Below, in pieces: positions 52,015 to 61,132 of a stretch of DNA of 64,000 bases. The first letter of the stretch is position 1; every line of letters starts with the position of its first letter. The stretch lies in contig NZ_ML660103.1 of the NCBI RefSeq assembly GCF_007004655.1, positions 84,669 to 148,668 on the forward strand, in the 5' to 3' direction. The notes under the pieces are model-generated. The model had not been told where the DNA came from, made no database searches, and saw only the letters and a program-made list of their open reading frames with translations. The position numbers and the translations under genes are program-made. The stretch comes from Exilibacterium tricleocarpae. Its GTDB lineage: Bacteria > Pseudomonadota > Gammaproteobacteria > Pseudomonadales > Cellvibrionaceae.

Positions 52015-52569
52015 TTAGAACTTTTTCCATGATTTACCATTAAGGCTTACGAACACCTTACATATTATAGACGTCTCTGGAATAAGACCAAAATGTCTGC
52101 TGTCTGTCGACTGATCCCTATTGTCCCCCATGAGAAAATAGCTATCTAAGGAGTTTATCCGTACAGTGTGTTTTTTTCCAAAATAAGACTCGTGAATACT
52201 AAAGCTAGCGTCAAACAGGGTCTGACTGTAGAGTAAGTCATTCATGTTATCAGACTTTAACTTTCCTACAAGAGTTTTTTTAGCTTCGATACTATTAATG
52301 AATAGCGTTTTATTTAAGTAGACAACGTCATCGCCAGGCAAGGCGATAACGCGTTTGATACCAGTGTTCTGATTTTTATATTTTTCCTGTTTGAATACAA
52401 CCAGGTCGCCGTAGTGTATCTTCATTTTCTTTTGACACAACACTATATCCCCTGAGTCGAGTGTCGGTTGCATAGATTCAGAGTACACAACGTAGACCTC
52501 CACAAGGTGCCAGAGGAGCAATGCGGCGCCAAAGGCCATCACTGATGCTACAGTAGTGGCCTTTTTCAA
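52015..52569 (-). CDS. Signal peptidase I (S26 family)
   Basis: A 184-residue membrane protease with one N-terminal helix (about 7-27). The catalytic serine is Ser32 in YSESMQPTL and the lysine is Lys72 in GIKRVIALPGD. The later GDNRDQSTDSRHFG box is also kept. It is much shorter than the housekeeping LepB of proteobacteria, which has two helices and about 300 residues, so it is likely a dedicated peptidase for its neighbours. It starts 26 nt after the SleB-like gene. Confidence 0.88.
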   Translation of the reverse strand: MKKATTVASVMAFGAALLLWHLVEVYVVYSESMQPTLDSGDIVLCQKKMKIHYGDLVVFKQEKYKNQNTGIKRVIALPGDDVVYLNKTLFINSIEAKKTLVGKLKSDNMNDLLYSQTLFDASFSIHESYFGKKHTVRINSLDSYFLMGDNRDQSTDSRHFGLIPETSIICKVFVSLNGKSWKKF

Positions 52570-52595
52570 GGTTGATTACCCAAGTTGTATTATCT

Positions 52596-54158
52596 TCAAG
52601 GTTTACGCCCCCAGAAAAAATTATCTGTTGATGGACCACCACTCCCAGGGCAGGGGTCACCTGGGTCAGTGAGATCACCACCGATATTACCAAGCCTCAC
52701 TTTGCAGTCACTTCTTTGCGCACAGTAGTTAATGCTGCGCCACTCTTGCGCGCCGGCTGGGTTTCCAGCGGAAGTGTTGACAGATACTGGGTAAACAGCG
52801 CCAGTGGTAAATATACCTGATGGGGTGTCGGATGAGGTTATATCTGGAAACCAGCCGTTGAATACAAATATTAGCTCCCATATAAATCCAGATGCATCCA
52901 AAGACGCAAAGTCTACATGTCCGTCATTCATTTGTTCATGACTGGCGCCAACTGTTGTTGTGCCACCGTGAATGACGCAACTATAACGTTTATGGTCACT
53001 AACAAATTGCGGTTGTGGTCCGCCGGGCGTAGCTGTTCTGCAGGCTCCCACATTCCCTTGCCCTTCAGCTCCTGGGTAGAAGTCACAGCCGTTCATGTTA
53101 ATATTTGCGCGGTTTCGAATAGCCCAAGCTACAGCAATTCTAGCATTTTGAGGTTCACCTCTAGCCTCGTTATATACAACTTCAGTTGCGTTAACTAACA
53201 TTGGTGTGATTGATACATTCGATAGTGGTGCCACGATAAAAGTGTTGGCGAGAGGACCCCTTGAATCATCGGCAACTGCCGTGTGAGAAAATGCATAGGC
53301 GGGTCTTAATCCCAACAGATTCTTTGGTGGTTTGCTTGATATAGCTACGACTTTGGGTAGATTGCCGACAAATGCGGCTTTACTGAGTTTTTTCCTCAAT
53401 CGATCAATTTCATTATCGACTTGAGAAGTGTCCATTTTTAGTTGATGCATAATGTGTTGTCGCAATAAAGCAACGTGTCCATATATACCTCTTTGCTCAA
53501 GAGTAAACTGGTCCAGTATTTCAAGTGCCTGCTTAGGTTGATCAATATCGAGAAGGTATCTCGCGTACCGATAATAAGCTTCAACACCATCCACTGGATT
53601 TCTCATGGCAATTGCTGATTCGAAATGTTGTATAGCTAAACTATCTTTGAAATTAGCTAACCCGTCAGCGTAGTCGATTTTTGCTAGGTATACCCCTTTT
53701 TTATCGGCAGTCAGTTCCATGAATCGATTGAAGGTTTCAGTCAAAACTGCCTTTTTTTGTAATTTGACAGCTAACTCTGAAATAGGTCGGGTGTAACGAA
53801 TTCTCTGCTCTTTGACAGATAGCTCTACGGCCTCTAAATAAAGGTCTAGGATCTGGTTGAGAATTTTTTCTTGGGTAACAGGCCCTTTGCTATATCTTTG
53901 TTGGTAGTAATCCAGTAAGAGAGCGAGTTCTACAAGTTTTTTCTCTCGATCCTCAGAGGTAGACGATTTAACCTTTGCGGTCACACTGTTAATATACTTA
54001 AGTGCTTCACTTTCTACATCGAAAATTTCCACAATATTGAAATTTTCTTTCTTTATATTAACCTCATTTGATATAATCTTAGCATTGCTTCCGATGCTAA
54101 CACTTAATGCTAACACGCCAGTGATACAAAAAAGTCGCTGATTTTTATGGTCAAACAT
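52596..54158 (-). CDS. Exported SleB-like cell wall hydrolase with helical N-terminus
   Basis: A 520-residue protein. A signal peptide (about 8-27) is followed by roughly 250 residues of TPR-like helices (VEAYYRYARYLLDIDQPKQA, LEILDQFTLEQRGIYGHVAL). A SleB-type domain follows from about 330 (VVYNEARGEPQNARIAVAWA, with the catalytic Glu in NEARGE) and runs to a Cys-containing tail. SleB-type enzymes cut peptidoglycan. The ATG has a very strong ribosome site (AAGGAGG). It heads an AT-rich operon with a private signal peptidase. Confidence 0.82.
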   Translation of the reverse strand: MFDHKNQRLFCITGVLALSVSIGSNAKIISNEVNIKKENFNIVEIFDVESEALKYINSVTAKVKSSTSEDREKKLVELALLLDYYQQRYSKGPVTQEKILNQILDLYLEAVELSVKEQRIRYTRPISELAVKLQKKAVLTETFNRFMELTADKKGVYLAKIDYADGLANFKDSLAIQHFESAIAMRNPVDGVEAYYRYARYLLDIDQPKQALEILDQFTLEQRGIYGHVALLRQHIMHQLKMDTSQVDNEIDRLRKKLSKAAFVGNLPKVVAISSKPPKNLLGLRPAYAFSHTAVADDSRGPLANTFIVAPLSNVSITPMLVNATEVVYNEARGEPQNARIAVAWAIRNRANINMNGCDFYPGAEGQGNVGACRTATPGGPQPQFVSDHKRYSCVIHGGTTTVGASHEQMNDGHVDFASLDASGFIWELIFVFNGWFPDITSSDTPSGIFTTGAVYPVSVNTSAGNPAGAQEWRSINYCAQRSDCKVRLGNIGGDLTDPGDPCPGSGGPSTDNFFWGRKP

Positions 54159-54354
54159 TATAGAACCCTCCTTATAGTTTGAAAAATAACTATAGGTATG
54201 TCGACTTGGAACCTAGCATTATCTGGAAATATATTCGATGCGAAAGCCCTATATGTTCAAAATATTTTAATCGTTGTGCTTGTCAATAATCGTTAGAAAG
54301 TTGTTTTTGTCAACATCCTAGTGAAATTTGGCAAGTGCAGTTTAAGCACAATAA
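54159..54354. other. AT-rich gap before the transposase remnant
   Basis: About 200 nt upstream of the SleB-like gene. It should contain that operon's promoter on the minus strand. I see no gene and could not find terminal inverted repeats for the adjacent transposase piece. Confidence 0.4.
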
Positions 54355-54636
54355 CTCTACAGTGGCTGGGAAGGTACACAGGTGATCATGGATAGAGCCT
54401 ATGAAGGCGATGAGACAAGGCGGTTAGTCTTTGATTTAGTGATGGAGCCGGTTGTACCACCAAACAGCAATCGCCTTTCTCCATGGAAGTACAACCGAGA
54501 GATGTATAAGAAAAGAAATGAGGTCGAACGATTATTTCGACGATTAAAAGGCCTCCGAAGAATTTTCAGTCGTTTTGACTGGCTGGATATGATTTTCAGA
54601 TTTTTACTAATTTTTCACCCATCGCTGACAAGCTAA
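54355..54636 (+). pseudogene. IS5-family transposase remnant (C-terminal part)
   Basis: The frame reads VIMDRAYEGDETRRLVFDL, then YNREMYKKRNEVERLFRRLK and GLRRIFSRFDWLDMIFRFLL, the typical DDE C-terminus of IS5-type transposases with the final glutamate in RNEVERLFRR. The N-terminal two thirds are missing and the end diverges after FRFLL. It marks past insertion at the edge of the AT-rich segment. Confidence 0.85.
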
Positions 54637-54693
54637 TTAGTGTGAACAGGCCCTAACACAAGCTGATACAAACAGCTGGTGTTACATACACGC

Positions 54694-55878
54694 TTACAGC
54701 ATTGTCGTATCCGAGGGAACCCCTAAAAACAGGCGGCCTACCTGCTCCCAAGTGGTCGATCCAACAACCATATGCTGGGTTGCCGTATGCACATCGCGAA
54801 AGTAGCGCTGTAATGGAGAAGCTTTATACACAGAGGTACCGCCACCCAGGCGATAGACAACGTCCACCGCCCGGGCACCGCTGTTAGCCGCATGGGATGC
54901 GGCCAGGCGAATATCACGCCGGTGTTCCAGTGTCAGCTCTCCCTGTTGTTGCGCCACTTCCCAGGCTTTGGCAACAGTGTCATGCAGGAAAAGCCGGGCG
55001 GATCGGTACAGCGCCTCAGCCTCGGCAATATCGCTTTGCACTGTTGCCCGTCCGGCTAAGGTTTTACGCGTTCCATCCGGCGTTTTTTTGCCGGCAAAGC
55101 TGACAAGCTCGTCAATAGCCGCTCTTGCGAGACCTAAAATCACCGCGCTTACCCCAATAGAGAGTAAGCCAAAAATAGGAAAAGCATAGAGCGGACGCGG
55201 TAAGGGCCTGTCAGTCATAAGATTGACAGAATGCTCGAAGGGTACCAACTGGTTGTGAATGGCGAAGTCTGCGCTACCCGTGCCGCAAAGGCCCGACACA
55301 TGCCAGTTGTCGAGAAACTCAACTTCTGAGGCGCGCACCAGCATTAGCCGATTCGCCGGCAACCCATTGGCCATCAGCTCCGGCTCACCATTGCAAAGCG
55401 TTATACACCCGCCCATCACCCATTCGGCGTTTGTCGCACCCGATCCCCACTGCCACTGTCCGCTGACACGGTAACCGTCCTTTTCAATCAGCGCCCGACC
55501 GCGTGGCGCAAACACGCCTGCTGAAATAGTTGTCGACCAGGCTTTCGATGAGGGACCGTAGACAGACGAAGCAACAGCGTTGGGAAGATACGCGGAGACA
55601 AGCCCGGCCGTAGCCCCAATAAACACACACCAGGCGGAAGATGCCTCAGCGATAGCCAGAGTTTCAACCACATCGATCAGTGTGATTGGGGAGGCCTCCA
55701 GACCGCCATAGTCTGCTGGGACACAAAGCGCATAGAAACCGGCCTCAGCAAATGCGTCAGCGATATCCTGCGGGATTCTGCGCGCGACTTCAATCTCGTC
55801 AGCGCGGTCTTTCAACAAGGGTTGAAAATGCCTGGCGCTGGCGACCGGGTCAGGAGGTTTGCAATCATCTTTAGTCAT
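54694..55878 (-). CDS. Acyl-CoA dehydrogenase-like flavin monooxygenase
   Basis: A 394-residue protein of the acyl-CoA dehydrogenase fold, close in pattern to the oxygenase components HsaA/HpaB-like group D (start about residue 40 FAEAGFYALCVPADYGGLEA, then GYRVSGQWQWGSGATNAEWV, and near the end GGTSVYKASPLQRYFRDVHT). The end part with AxQHxx suits flavin hydroxylases acting with a separate reductase. No reductase gene is next to it. A 12-bp inverted repeat lies about 90 nt upstream. Confidence 0.82.
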   Translation of the reverse strand: MTKDDCKPPDPVASARHFQPLLKDRADEIEVARRIPQDIADAFAEAGFYALCVPADYGGLEASPITLIDVVETLAIAEASSAWCVFIGATAGLVSAYLPNAVASSVYGPSSKAWSTTISAGVFAPRGRALIEKDGYRVSGQWQWGSGATNAEWVMGGCITLCNGEPELMANGLPANRLMLVRASEVEFLDNWHVSGLCGTGSADFAIHNQLVPFEHSVNLMTDRPLPRPLYAFPIFGLLSIGVSAVILGLARAAIDELVSFAGKKTPDGTRKTLAGRATVQSDIAEAEALYRSARLFLHDTVAKAWEVAQQQGELTLEHRRDIRLAASHAANSGARAVDVVYRLGGGTSVYKASPLQRYFRDVHTATQHMVVGSTTWEQVGRLFLGVPSDTTML

Positions 55879-55964
55879 GGCTTATTGACCGGTCCACTGT
55901 AAAGGTGCTGTTAAAGGGAGTTCTAGGCGACGATAACGGCCAGTCGACTATAGGTCACATCGCG

Positions 55965-55993
55965 TATGCTATGAAACACACTTTCATAGCATA
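55965..55993. promoter_or_regulatory. Perfect 12-bp inverted repeat, candidate operator
   Basis: TATGCTATGAAA (55965-55976) and TTTCATAGCATA (55982-55993) are exact reverse complements with a 5-nt spacer. It lies 87-115 nt upstream of the flavin monooxygenase start. No T-run follows on the minus strand, so a repressor site is likelier than a terminator. Confidence 0.5.
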
Positions 55994-56175
55994 AACTCGC
56001 CGCTACAGCTACGCCAGTCTCTAATTGCAACTTCAGTCATATTCACCCGGTATCGGCTACGTATTATCTACACCGGTTTTCTGCCAGCCATAGCAGTGGG
56101 TAATGTGTGCCTAATTTTTCGGTAACATAACAAGTTCTGATTAACTCCGGCACTTAACCGGCGCGACAAGCGCCG

Positions 56176-56946
56176 CTAAGCTTCACCGTTGAGTTGGCGC
56201 CATCCCTGCGCAAGTCCCGCCATGGCAATGCGGTAGGGCCCCGGCCCGCAACTGATACGGGCGACACCGAGGGTAGCCAGTTCCGTCGGGCTGGGGACGT
56301 TTTCGTTCATCATGATATTGACAGGCAGTTTAACCGCTTCACAGAGTTCGCCGATCAGCTCGGCGTCCGCCAGGCCCGGCGCAAACAGACCGCTGGCGCC
56401 GGCCTCCGCATAGGCGGCGGCTCGCGCTTTGGCTTCTTCCATCAACTCGGCGTGTTTGTTGGAGTCGCTCTGCTTGAGAAAGAGATCGGTTCTGGCGTTG
56501 ATAAACAGGGGTATCCCCTGTGCCTGGGCGGTCTCGCGAATCGCGCGCAGTCGATCGCACTGCGCCGCCGTGGCATAGAGACCACTGCCGCCGACAATCT
56601 GGTCTTCGAAGTTGATACCGACCGCGCCCGCCTCCAGCACCTGTTTAACATTGGCCGCCACGGCTGCCGGTGCTGCGGCGTAACCGCTTTCAAAATCCAC
56701 TGTAACCGGCAGCGTCGTGGTCTCGGTGATTCTCGTCACTATCGGCAATACCAGTGCCAGTGGTATCTGTTCGCCATCTGCGTAACCGTGGGCGGCCGCC
56801 ACCGCCCAGCTGGCGGTCGCTATGGCTTTGGCACCCGCTTTGGCGATCGCCGCGGCACCGCCGGCATCCCAAATATTGTAAAGTGCCAGCGGTTGTCCGG
56901 GGTTGTGGAGTTCGGTAAAAGTGCGGGCTTTGGCTGCTTGGTTCAT
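56176..56946 (-). CDS. Isocitrate lyase/PEP mutase-family protein
   Basis: A 256-residue barrel protein of the PEP mutase/ICL superfamily, which makes or breaks C-C or C-P bonds in 2-oxo acids. Marks are the metal-site strand LPVTVDFESGYA, GAVGINFEDQIVGGSGLYA, and INARTDLFLKQ. The catalytic K-K-C-G-H type loop of isocitrate lyase is not seen, so the exact reaction is unknown. I use ATG 56946; GTG 56973 would add nine residues. Confidence 0.82.
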   Translation of the reverse strand: MNQAAKARTFTELHNPGQPLALYNIWDAGGAAAIAKAGAKAIATASWAVAAAHGYADGEQIPLALVLPIVTRITETTTLPVTVDFESGYAAAPAAVAANVKQVLEAGAVGINFEDQIVGGSGLYATAAQCDRLRAIRETAQAQGIPLFINARTDLFLKQSDSNKHAELMEEAKARAAAYAEAGASGLFAPGLADAELIGELCEAVKLPVNIMMNENVPSPTELATLGVARISCGPGPYRIAMAGLAQGWRQLNGEA

Positions 56947-57112
56947 GGTCTCTGGCTCATCTGTCAAATACACCCGCTAACTTACGACCTCATTTCCGCT
57001 AATGCAAGGCGGTGCCGGCGATGAGGTCCGGAAGTGGCTGTTGTTAATATCTGGCAGACAGCCGGCAACTGAGCACAACCAGCAACCGGATATAGTCAGC
57101 GACTGGCTAGAG

Positions 57113-58213
57113 TCAGCGGCTGGATAAAATTTCTCTCCAGGCCTCCTTGCACAATAGACCCCGGTGGTGAAAGAAAATAATCTGCGCCATGCGCTGAAAC
57201 ACCGGGTTGCCGAGACAAGCGTTTAGCAGCCAGTTAGGTGGCACAATGTGTCGATTGAGCAGCCGCAGGTAGCGCTTGAACCGGTAATCGGGCAGAGCCT
57301 CCTCGATGACCTGGTGCGGCGCTGCACCCTGGTAGTGAATGTAGTCGGCGACCGCCGCACCGAGGCGCTCGCCGATATCGATAGCCGGATGGATACCGCC
57401 GGCGGTCAGGGGCGAGACGGTGCCGGCGGCATCGCCGAGCAGGCAGACGCGATCCCCCGCAAACGGCCGCACCACGCCGCCGCAAGGGATAAAACCGCCG
57501 CGCTTGCCCAGCACCTTTATGCTGCCGCCAAAATGGCGCTGCAAGTGCAACAGAAATGGCTCCAGGGCAGGGCGCTTTGGATACTGCACGGCCACACCCA
57601 CCTGTGTGTGGTGAACGCCGTGCAACAACCAGCCGATATACCCCGGCGCATAGCGGGCGTCGAGAAAGACGTGCAGGTAGTCCGGGTCCAGTCGCTCGAA
57701 TCCCGTTACCACACATTCCGCACCCAGCAAAAAATGTTTATGCGTGCCGAGGTGAAATTGTCGCGCCACCGTGGAGGTGACGCCGTCGGCCCCCACCAGG
57801 TAACTGCAGGATGTGTTTTGACGTGTCAACAGCAGGCGCTGCGGGGTCCTGACAATGGCGTCAACTTTTTCACCACAGCGCACCAGACCACCGGCGATTT
57901 TTACCTGGCGGGCCATCCAGTCCAGCACGCCGGTGGTATCGGTGGCGAGAAAGTAGTAGTGCTCCGAGTGCAGATCGACACTGTCGAGCCGCGGAGAATA
58001 GAGACGAATGCCGTTGATCTTGCGGGTGAGATGAGCGGGGAGACCGAATGACTCGGCAATTTCCTTGACGAATATCCCGGTTGATTGCGTGTAGGCGCCG
58101 GGGGTTTGCTTGCGTTCGTATACGACAGTGCGCACGCCTTTCGCCGCCGCGCTGCGGGCGCAGGCCAGGCCGCTGAAGCTGCCGCCCACCACCGCCAGAT
58201 CGTAGTGTTTCAT
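57113..58213 (-). CDS. FAD-dependent oxidoreductase, geranylgeranyl reductase-like
   Basis: A 366-residue flavoprotein. The dinucleotide site is VVGGSFSGLACARSAAAKG at about 8-26, and the second FAD motif is RVCLLGDAAGTVSPLTAGGI at about 250. The pattern fits the group that includes geranylgeranyl reductases and lipid-modifying flavin enzymes. The substrate is unknown. The ATG follows AGGTGA. Confidence 0.82.
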   Translation of the reverse strand: MKHYDLAVVGGSFSGLACARSAAAKGVRTVVYERKQTPGAYTQSTGIFVKEIAESFGLPAHLTRKINGIRLYSPRLDSVDLHSEHYYFLATDTTGVLDWMARQVKIAGGLVRCGEKVDAIVRTPQRLLLTRQNTSCSYLVGADGVTSTVARQFHLGTHKHFLLGAECVVTGFERLDPDYLHVFLDARYAPGYIGWLLHGVHHTQVGVAVQYPKRPALEPFLLHLQRHFGGSIKVLGKRGGFIPCGGVVRPFAGDRVCLLGDAAGTVSPLTAGGIHPAIDIGERLGAAVADYIHYQGAAPHQVIEEALPDYRFKRYLRLLNRHIVPPNWLLNACLGNPVFQRMAQIIFFHHRGLLCKEAWREILSSR

Positions 58214-58350
58214 GGTTCACCTGTATGCTCCTGACGAGCGGGTATTTAACCAGCGGAATCGGGTAAAAAAGGGGCGCAAATATGATGAATTATGGCGGCG
58301 TTGAACAAGGTCATCCGCGACCCCGGCATGGCCGCGGCGGCGCGTGTCTC

Positions 58351-59529
58351 TCAATCGGTTTTGCGATCCAACAGCGCGCAGGTGCTGCGGGCGATAACCC
58401 GCTCTTCGTCGGTCGGTATCACCCGTACCGACACGGCGCTGCCGGCGGCGCTGATGATATCGGCATGGGCGGCGTTGGCGGCCTCGTCCAGGCGCACGCC
58501 CAGCCACTTGGCGGCCGCACATACCCGCGCCCGCACCTCCGCGCTGTGCTCGCCGATGCCGCCGGTAAACACCAGTGCGTCCAGACCGCCGAGTGCGGCC
58601 GCCAGTGAGCCCAGTTCGCGGCCTATTCGATAAATAAACAGCGCCACCGCCTCGGCGGCGCGGGGATCGTCACTGGCGAGCAGGACCCGCATATCGTTGC
58701 TGACAGCGGAAACCCCCAGCAGGCCCGAACGGTGGTATAGCAGTTCGTTGACCTCGGCGGCGTTCATGGCCAGGTTCTCCTGCAGGTAGAGCACCACCCC
58801 TGGGTCCAGTGCGCCGCAACGGGTGCCCATGGGCAGGCCGTCGAGCGCGGTAAAGCCCATGCTGGTGGCCTGGCTGCGGCCGTCGCGCAGCGCGCACATA
58901 CTGGCGCCGTTACCCAGGTGGGCGACGATCACCCGCCCGCTGCCGGCGCCGGCTGCCGCCAGCTCGCCGGCGATATAGGTATACGACAGCCCGTGAAAGC
59001 CGTAACGCAATACGCCTGCGGCGGTCAGATCCCGAGGCAGGGCAAAGTGGCGAGCCACCGCCGGCTGGGTATGGTGGAAGGCCGTGTCGAAACAGGCGAC
59101 CTGGGGGATCGCGGGGTTGCGCACGGCGAGGGCGCGAATCGCCGCCAGGTTGTGGGGTTGATGCAGCGGCGCCAGTGGAATTAACGCCGCCAGTTCCTTT
59201 AACACACCGGCGTCGATCAGCGCCGGTGCGGTGAAGCTTTGCCCGCCGTGTACCACCCGGTGACCCACCGCGCCCAGGTCGCCGAGACTGCGCTGTTGCT
59301 CGAGCCAGTCGAGCAGGTCGGCAAGGGCGCCGGCGTGGGTGTGTTGGGCGCTTGAAGAGGTATCGAGCAACGCCTGCCCGTCGGCGTCGACGGCGAAAAA
59401 ACGTTGCACACCACCGGCGATGCCCTCGATCTCCCCGCGACAGGCCAGCACCGGATCGGCCCCGGGCGCACGCGAGAAGAGCGCAAACTTAATACTCGAC
59501 GAGCCGCTGTTCAGGACCAGCAGATTCAT
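58351..59529 (-). CDS. ackA: Acetate kinase
   Basis: A 392-residue enzyme converting acetyl phosphate and ADP to acetate and ATP. Motifs are LVLNSGSSSIKFALF at 4-18, GAVGHRVVHGG, the central VACFDTAFHHTQP, VAHLGNGASMCALRDG and the C-terminal LDALVFTGGIGEHSAEVR. Its start overlaps the phosphotransacetylase stop (ATGA), so acetyl-CoA to acetate is encoded as one unit. Confidence 0.95.
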   Translation of the reverse strand: MNLLVLNSGSSSIKFALFSRAPGADPVLACRGEIEGIAGGVQRFFAVDADGQALLDTSSSAQHTHAGALADLLDWLEQQRSLGDLGAVGHRVVHGGQSFTAPALIDAGVLKELAALIPLAPLHQPHNLAAIRALAVRNPAIPQVACFDTAFHHTQPAVARHFALPRDLTAAGVLRYGFHGLSYTYIAGELAAAGAGSGRVIVAHLGNGASMCALRDGRSQATSMGFTALDGLPMGTRCGALDPGVVLYLQENLAMNAAEVNELLYHRSGLLGVSAVSNDMRVLLASDDPRAAEAVALFIYRIGRELGSLAAALGGLDALVFTGGIGEHSAEVRARVCAAAKWLGVRLDEAANAAHADIISAAGSAVSVRVIPTDEERVIARSTCALLDRKTD

Positions 59530-60458
59530 ACCAGCAGCGCCTCCCGGTGGCGCACCATCAACTTGGCCAGCGCACAGGACGCCAGGCGACTGGTGGTATC
59601 GTCGGCGCGGCTGGTCAGGGCGATGGGCGCCCGGGTGCCGAGGACGACACCGGCCCCCTCGGCACCGCCCAGGTATTCCAGTTGTTTGGCCAGCATATTG
59701 CCCGATTCCAGATCCGGCACCACCAGAATATCCGCCTGCCCGGCCACCGGGGAGACGATATGTTTGATGCGCGCGGCGGTCGGGGAGACGGCGTTGTCAA
59801 ACGCCAGCGGTCCGTCCACCAGCCCGCCGGTGATCTGTCCGCGATCGGCCATTTTGCCAAGTGCCGCGGCATCCAGGGTGGATTGAATGCGGGGGTTGAC
59901 CGTCTCCACCGCCGACAGCACCGCCACTTTCGGCGTGTCTATACCGAGAGCCAGCGCCAGGTCGATGGCGTTTTGGACAATGTCGCGCTTGGCGTCGAGG
60001 TCGGGGCGGATATTGATCGCGGCATCGGTGATAAACAGCGGTCGGGCATAGTTGGGTACATCGAAGGCAAACACATGGCTGATCCGCCGCTCGGTGCGCA
60101 GCCCGGCCACCACCGCCCGCATCAGTTCATCGGTGTGCAGGCTGCCTTTCATCAACGCCGCCACGCGTCCGGCGTGCACCAGCTCCACGGCCTTGGCCGC
60201 CGCGGCGTGGCTGTGTTGCACGGGGATGATCTCGCAGTTGTCCAGCGTCACCGCGGCGGCCTCTGCGGCGGCGCGGATTTTCGCCTCCGGTCCGACCAAT
60301 ACCGGCGTGATCAGACCGGCCTGCGAGGCGGCGGCAACACCTACCAGCGACTCCTCGTCAACCGGATGTACGACTGCGGTGGGTATGGGCGGACTGTTGC
60401 GGGCGGCGTCCAGCAGGCGCTGCAGGTGGGTGTGGTGTGGCGTAGTGGTTTCATTCAC
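59526..60458 (-). CDS. Phosphate acetyl/butyryltransferase
   Basis: A 310-residue enzyme of the short PTA/PTB family. It has VHPVDEESLVGVAAASQAGL, ALMKGSLHTDELMRAVV, FVFAFDVPNY-like text at the active site, and GLVDGPLAFDNAVSPTAARI followed by GQADILVVPDLESGNML. It makes acetyl phosphate from acetyl-CoA for the following acetate kinase. GTG 60458 is my choice of start; GTG 60491 would add eleven residues. Butyryl-CoA as substrate cannot be excluded. Confidence 0.85.
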   Translation of the reverse strand: MNETTTPHHTHLQRLLDAARNSPPIPTAVVHPVDEESLVGVAAASQAGLITPVLVGPEAKIRAAAEAAAVTLDNCEIIPVQHSHAAAAKAVELVHAGRVAALMKGSLHTDELMRAVVAGLRTERRISHVFAFDVPNYARPLFITDAAINIRPDLDAKRDIVQNAIDLALALGIDTPKVAVLSAVETVNPRIQSTLDAAALGKMADRGQITGGLVDGPLAFDNAVSPTAARIKHIVSPVAGQADILVVPDLESGNMLAKQLEYLGGAEGAGVVLGTRAPIALTSRADDTTSRLASCALAKLMVRHREALLV

Positions 60459-61132
60459 AGTGTCGATTGTCCGTGTGGTGCGGCAACGCACAAAGCGTGG
60501 CCCGGTTAACAGGTACCCGGCGAAGTGCGGCAGTGGCCGTTCGGCAGGTTGCAGTAGCTTGGTTCCGCTTGCCGGCGTTTGGTTCCAGTTTATTCAGGGC
60601 GGGTTTCACGTTGATGACGCTCCCGGTGCTGGGGCGGGCGCCCGGGGACTGAGACAGACCGACATGGCTGTAGCATAAACAGATTGCAGGACTGGAAGAT
60701 TGACGGGAGTCAAGAAGAGTCGAGTCTGCGAAGTTCAGTAAAAACCCCAGTTTCACTTTGTTGTTGGCCCAAGGGGTTGTTGGCTTATTGGGTTGTTGCC
60801 GAATTTGGCATTGGCAGCGAAGCGCTGATCAACCCCGTCCCTGCCGCGTTGGATTTTCTTGATACCTGTCAATATAACTGCAAGCACAATTGGTTAAGGT
60901 GTTGTGTTGATCTCTTGTGAACACTTTCCTGTCGAAAGCACCGCAGTGGTGGTGTCGTGTTCACTGAACGATCTGTTACTGCATAACCTGTTACTGGACA
61001 AGCTGGTATCCGATAACTTAATTTTGCTGGACAGTGTATATGCCGGAGTATATGCCGGAAACTTTTTTAATGAATAAAGTTTTTGCACCGGATTAGCCCC
61101 TCTTGTTGAAACCACACCACTCGGTTGCCGCT
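60459..61132. other. Divergent intergenic region before the RND pump
   Basis: About 670 nt without a supported gene. It contains GGTTGTTG-type words near 60770-60800 and a perfect 12-nt tandem repeat at 61036-61059. Short frames here lack ribosome sites. Confidence 0.45.
61036..61059 (+). repeat. Tandem 12-nt repeat, candidate regulator site
   Basis: GTATATGCCGGA occurs twice head to tail at 61036-61047 and 61048-61059, 74 nt ahead of the RND fusion protein start. It may be a direct-repeat operator. Confidence 0.45.

Noticed and set aside
54355..54636. Intact insertion sequence
   Set aside because: Only the C-terminal part of the transposase remains, a stop lies just upstream in frame, and I found no terminal inverted repeats.
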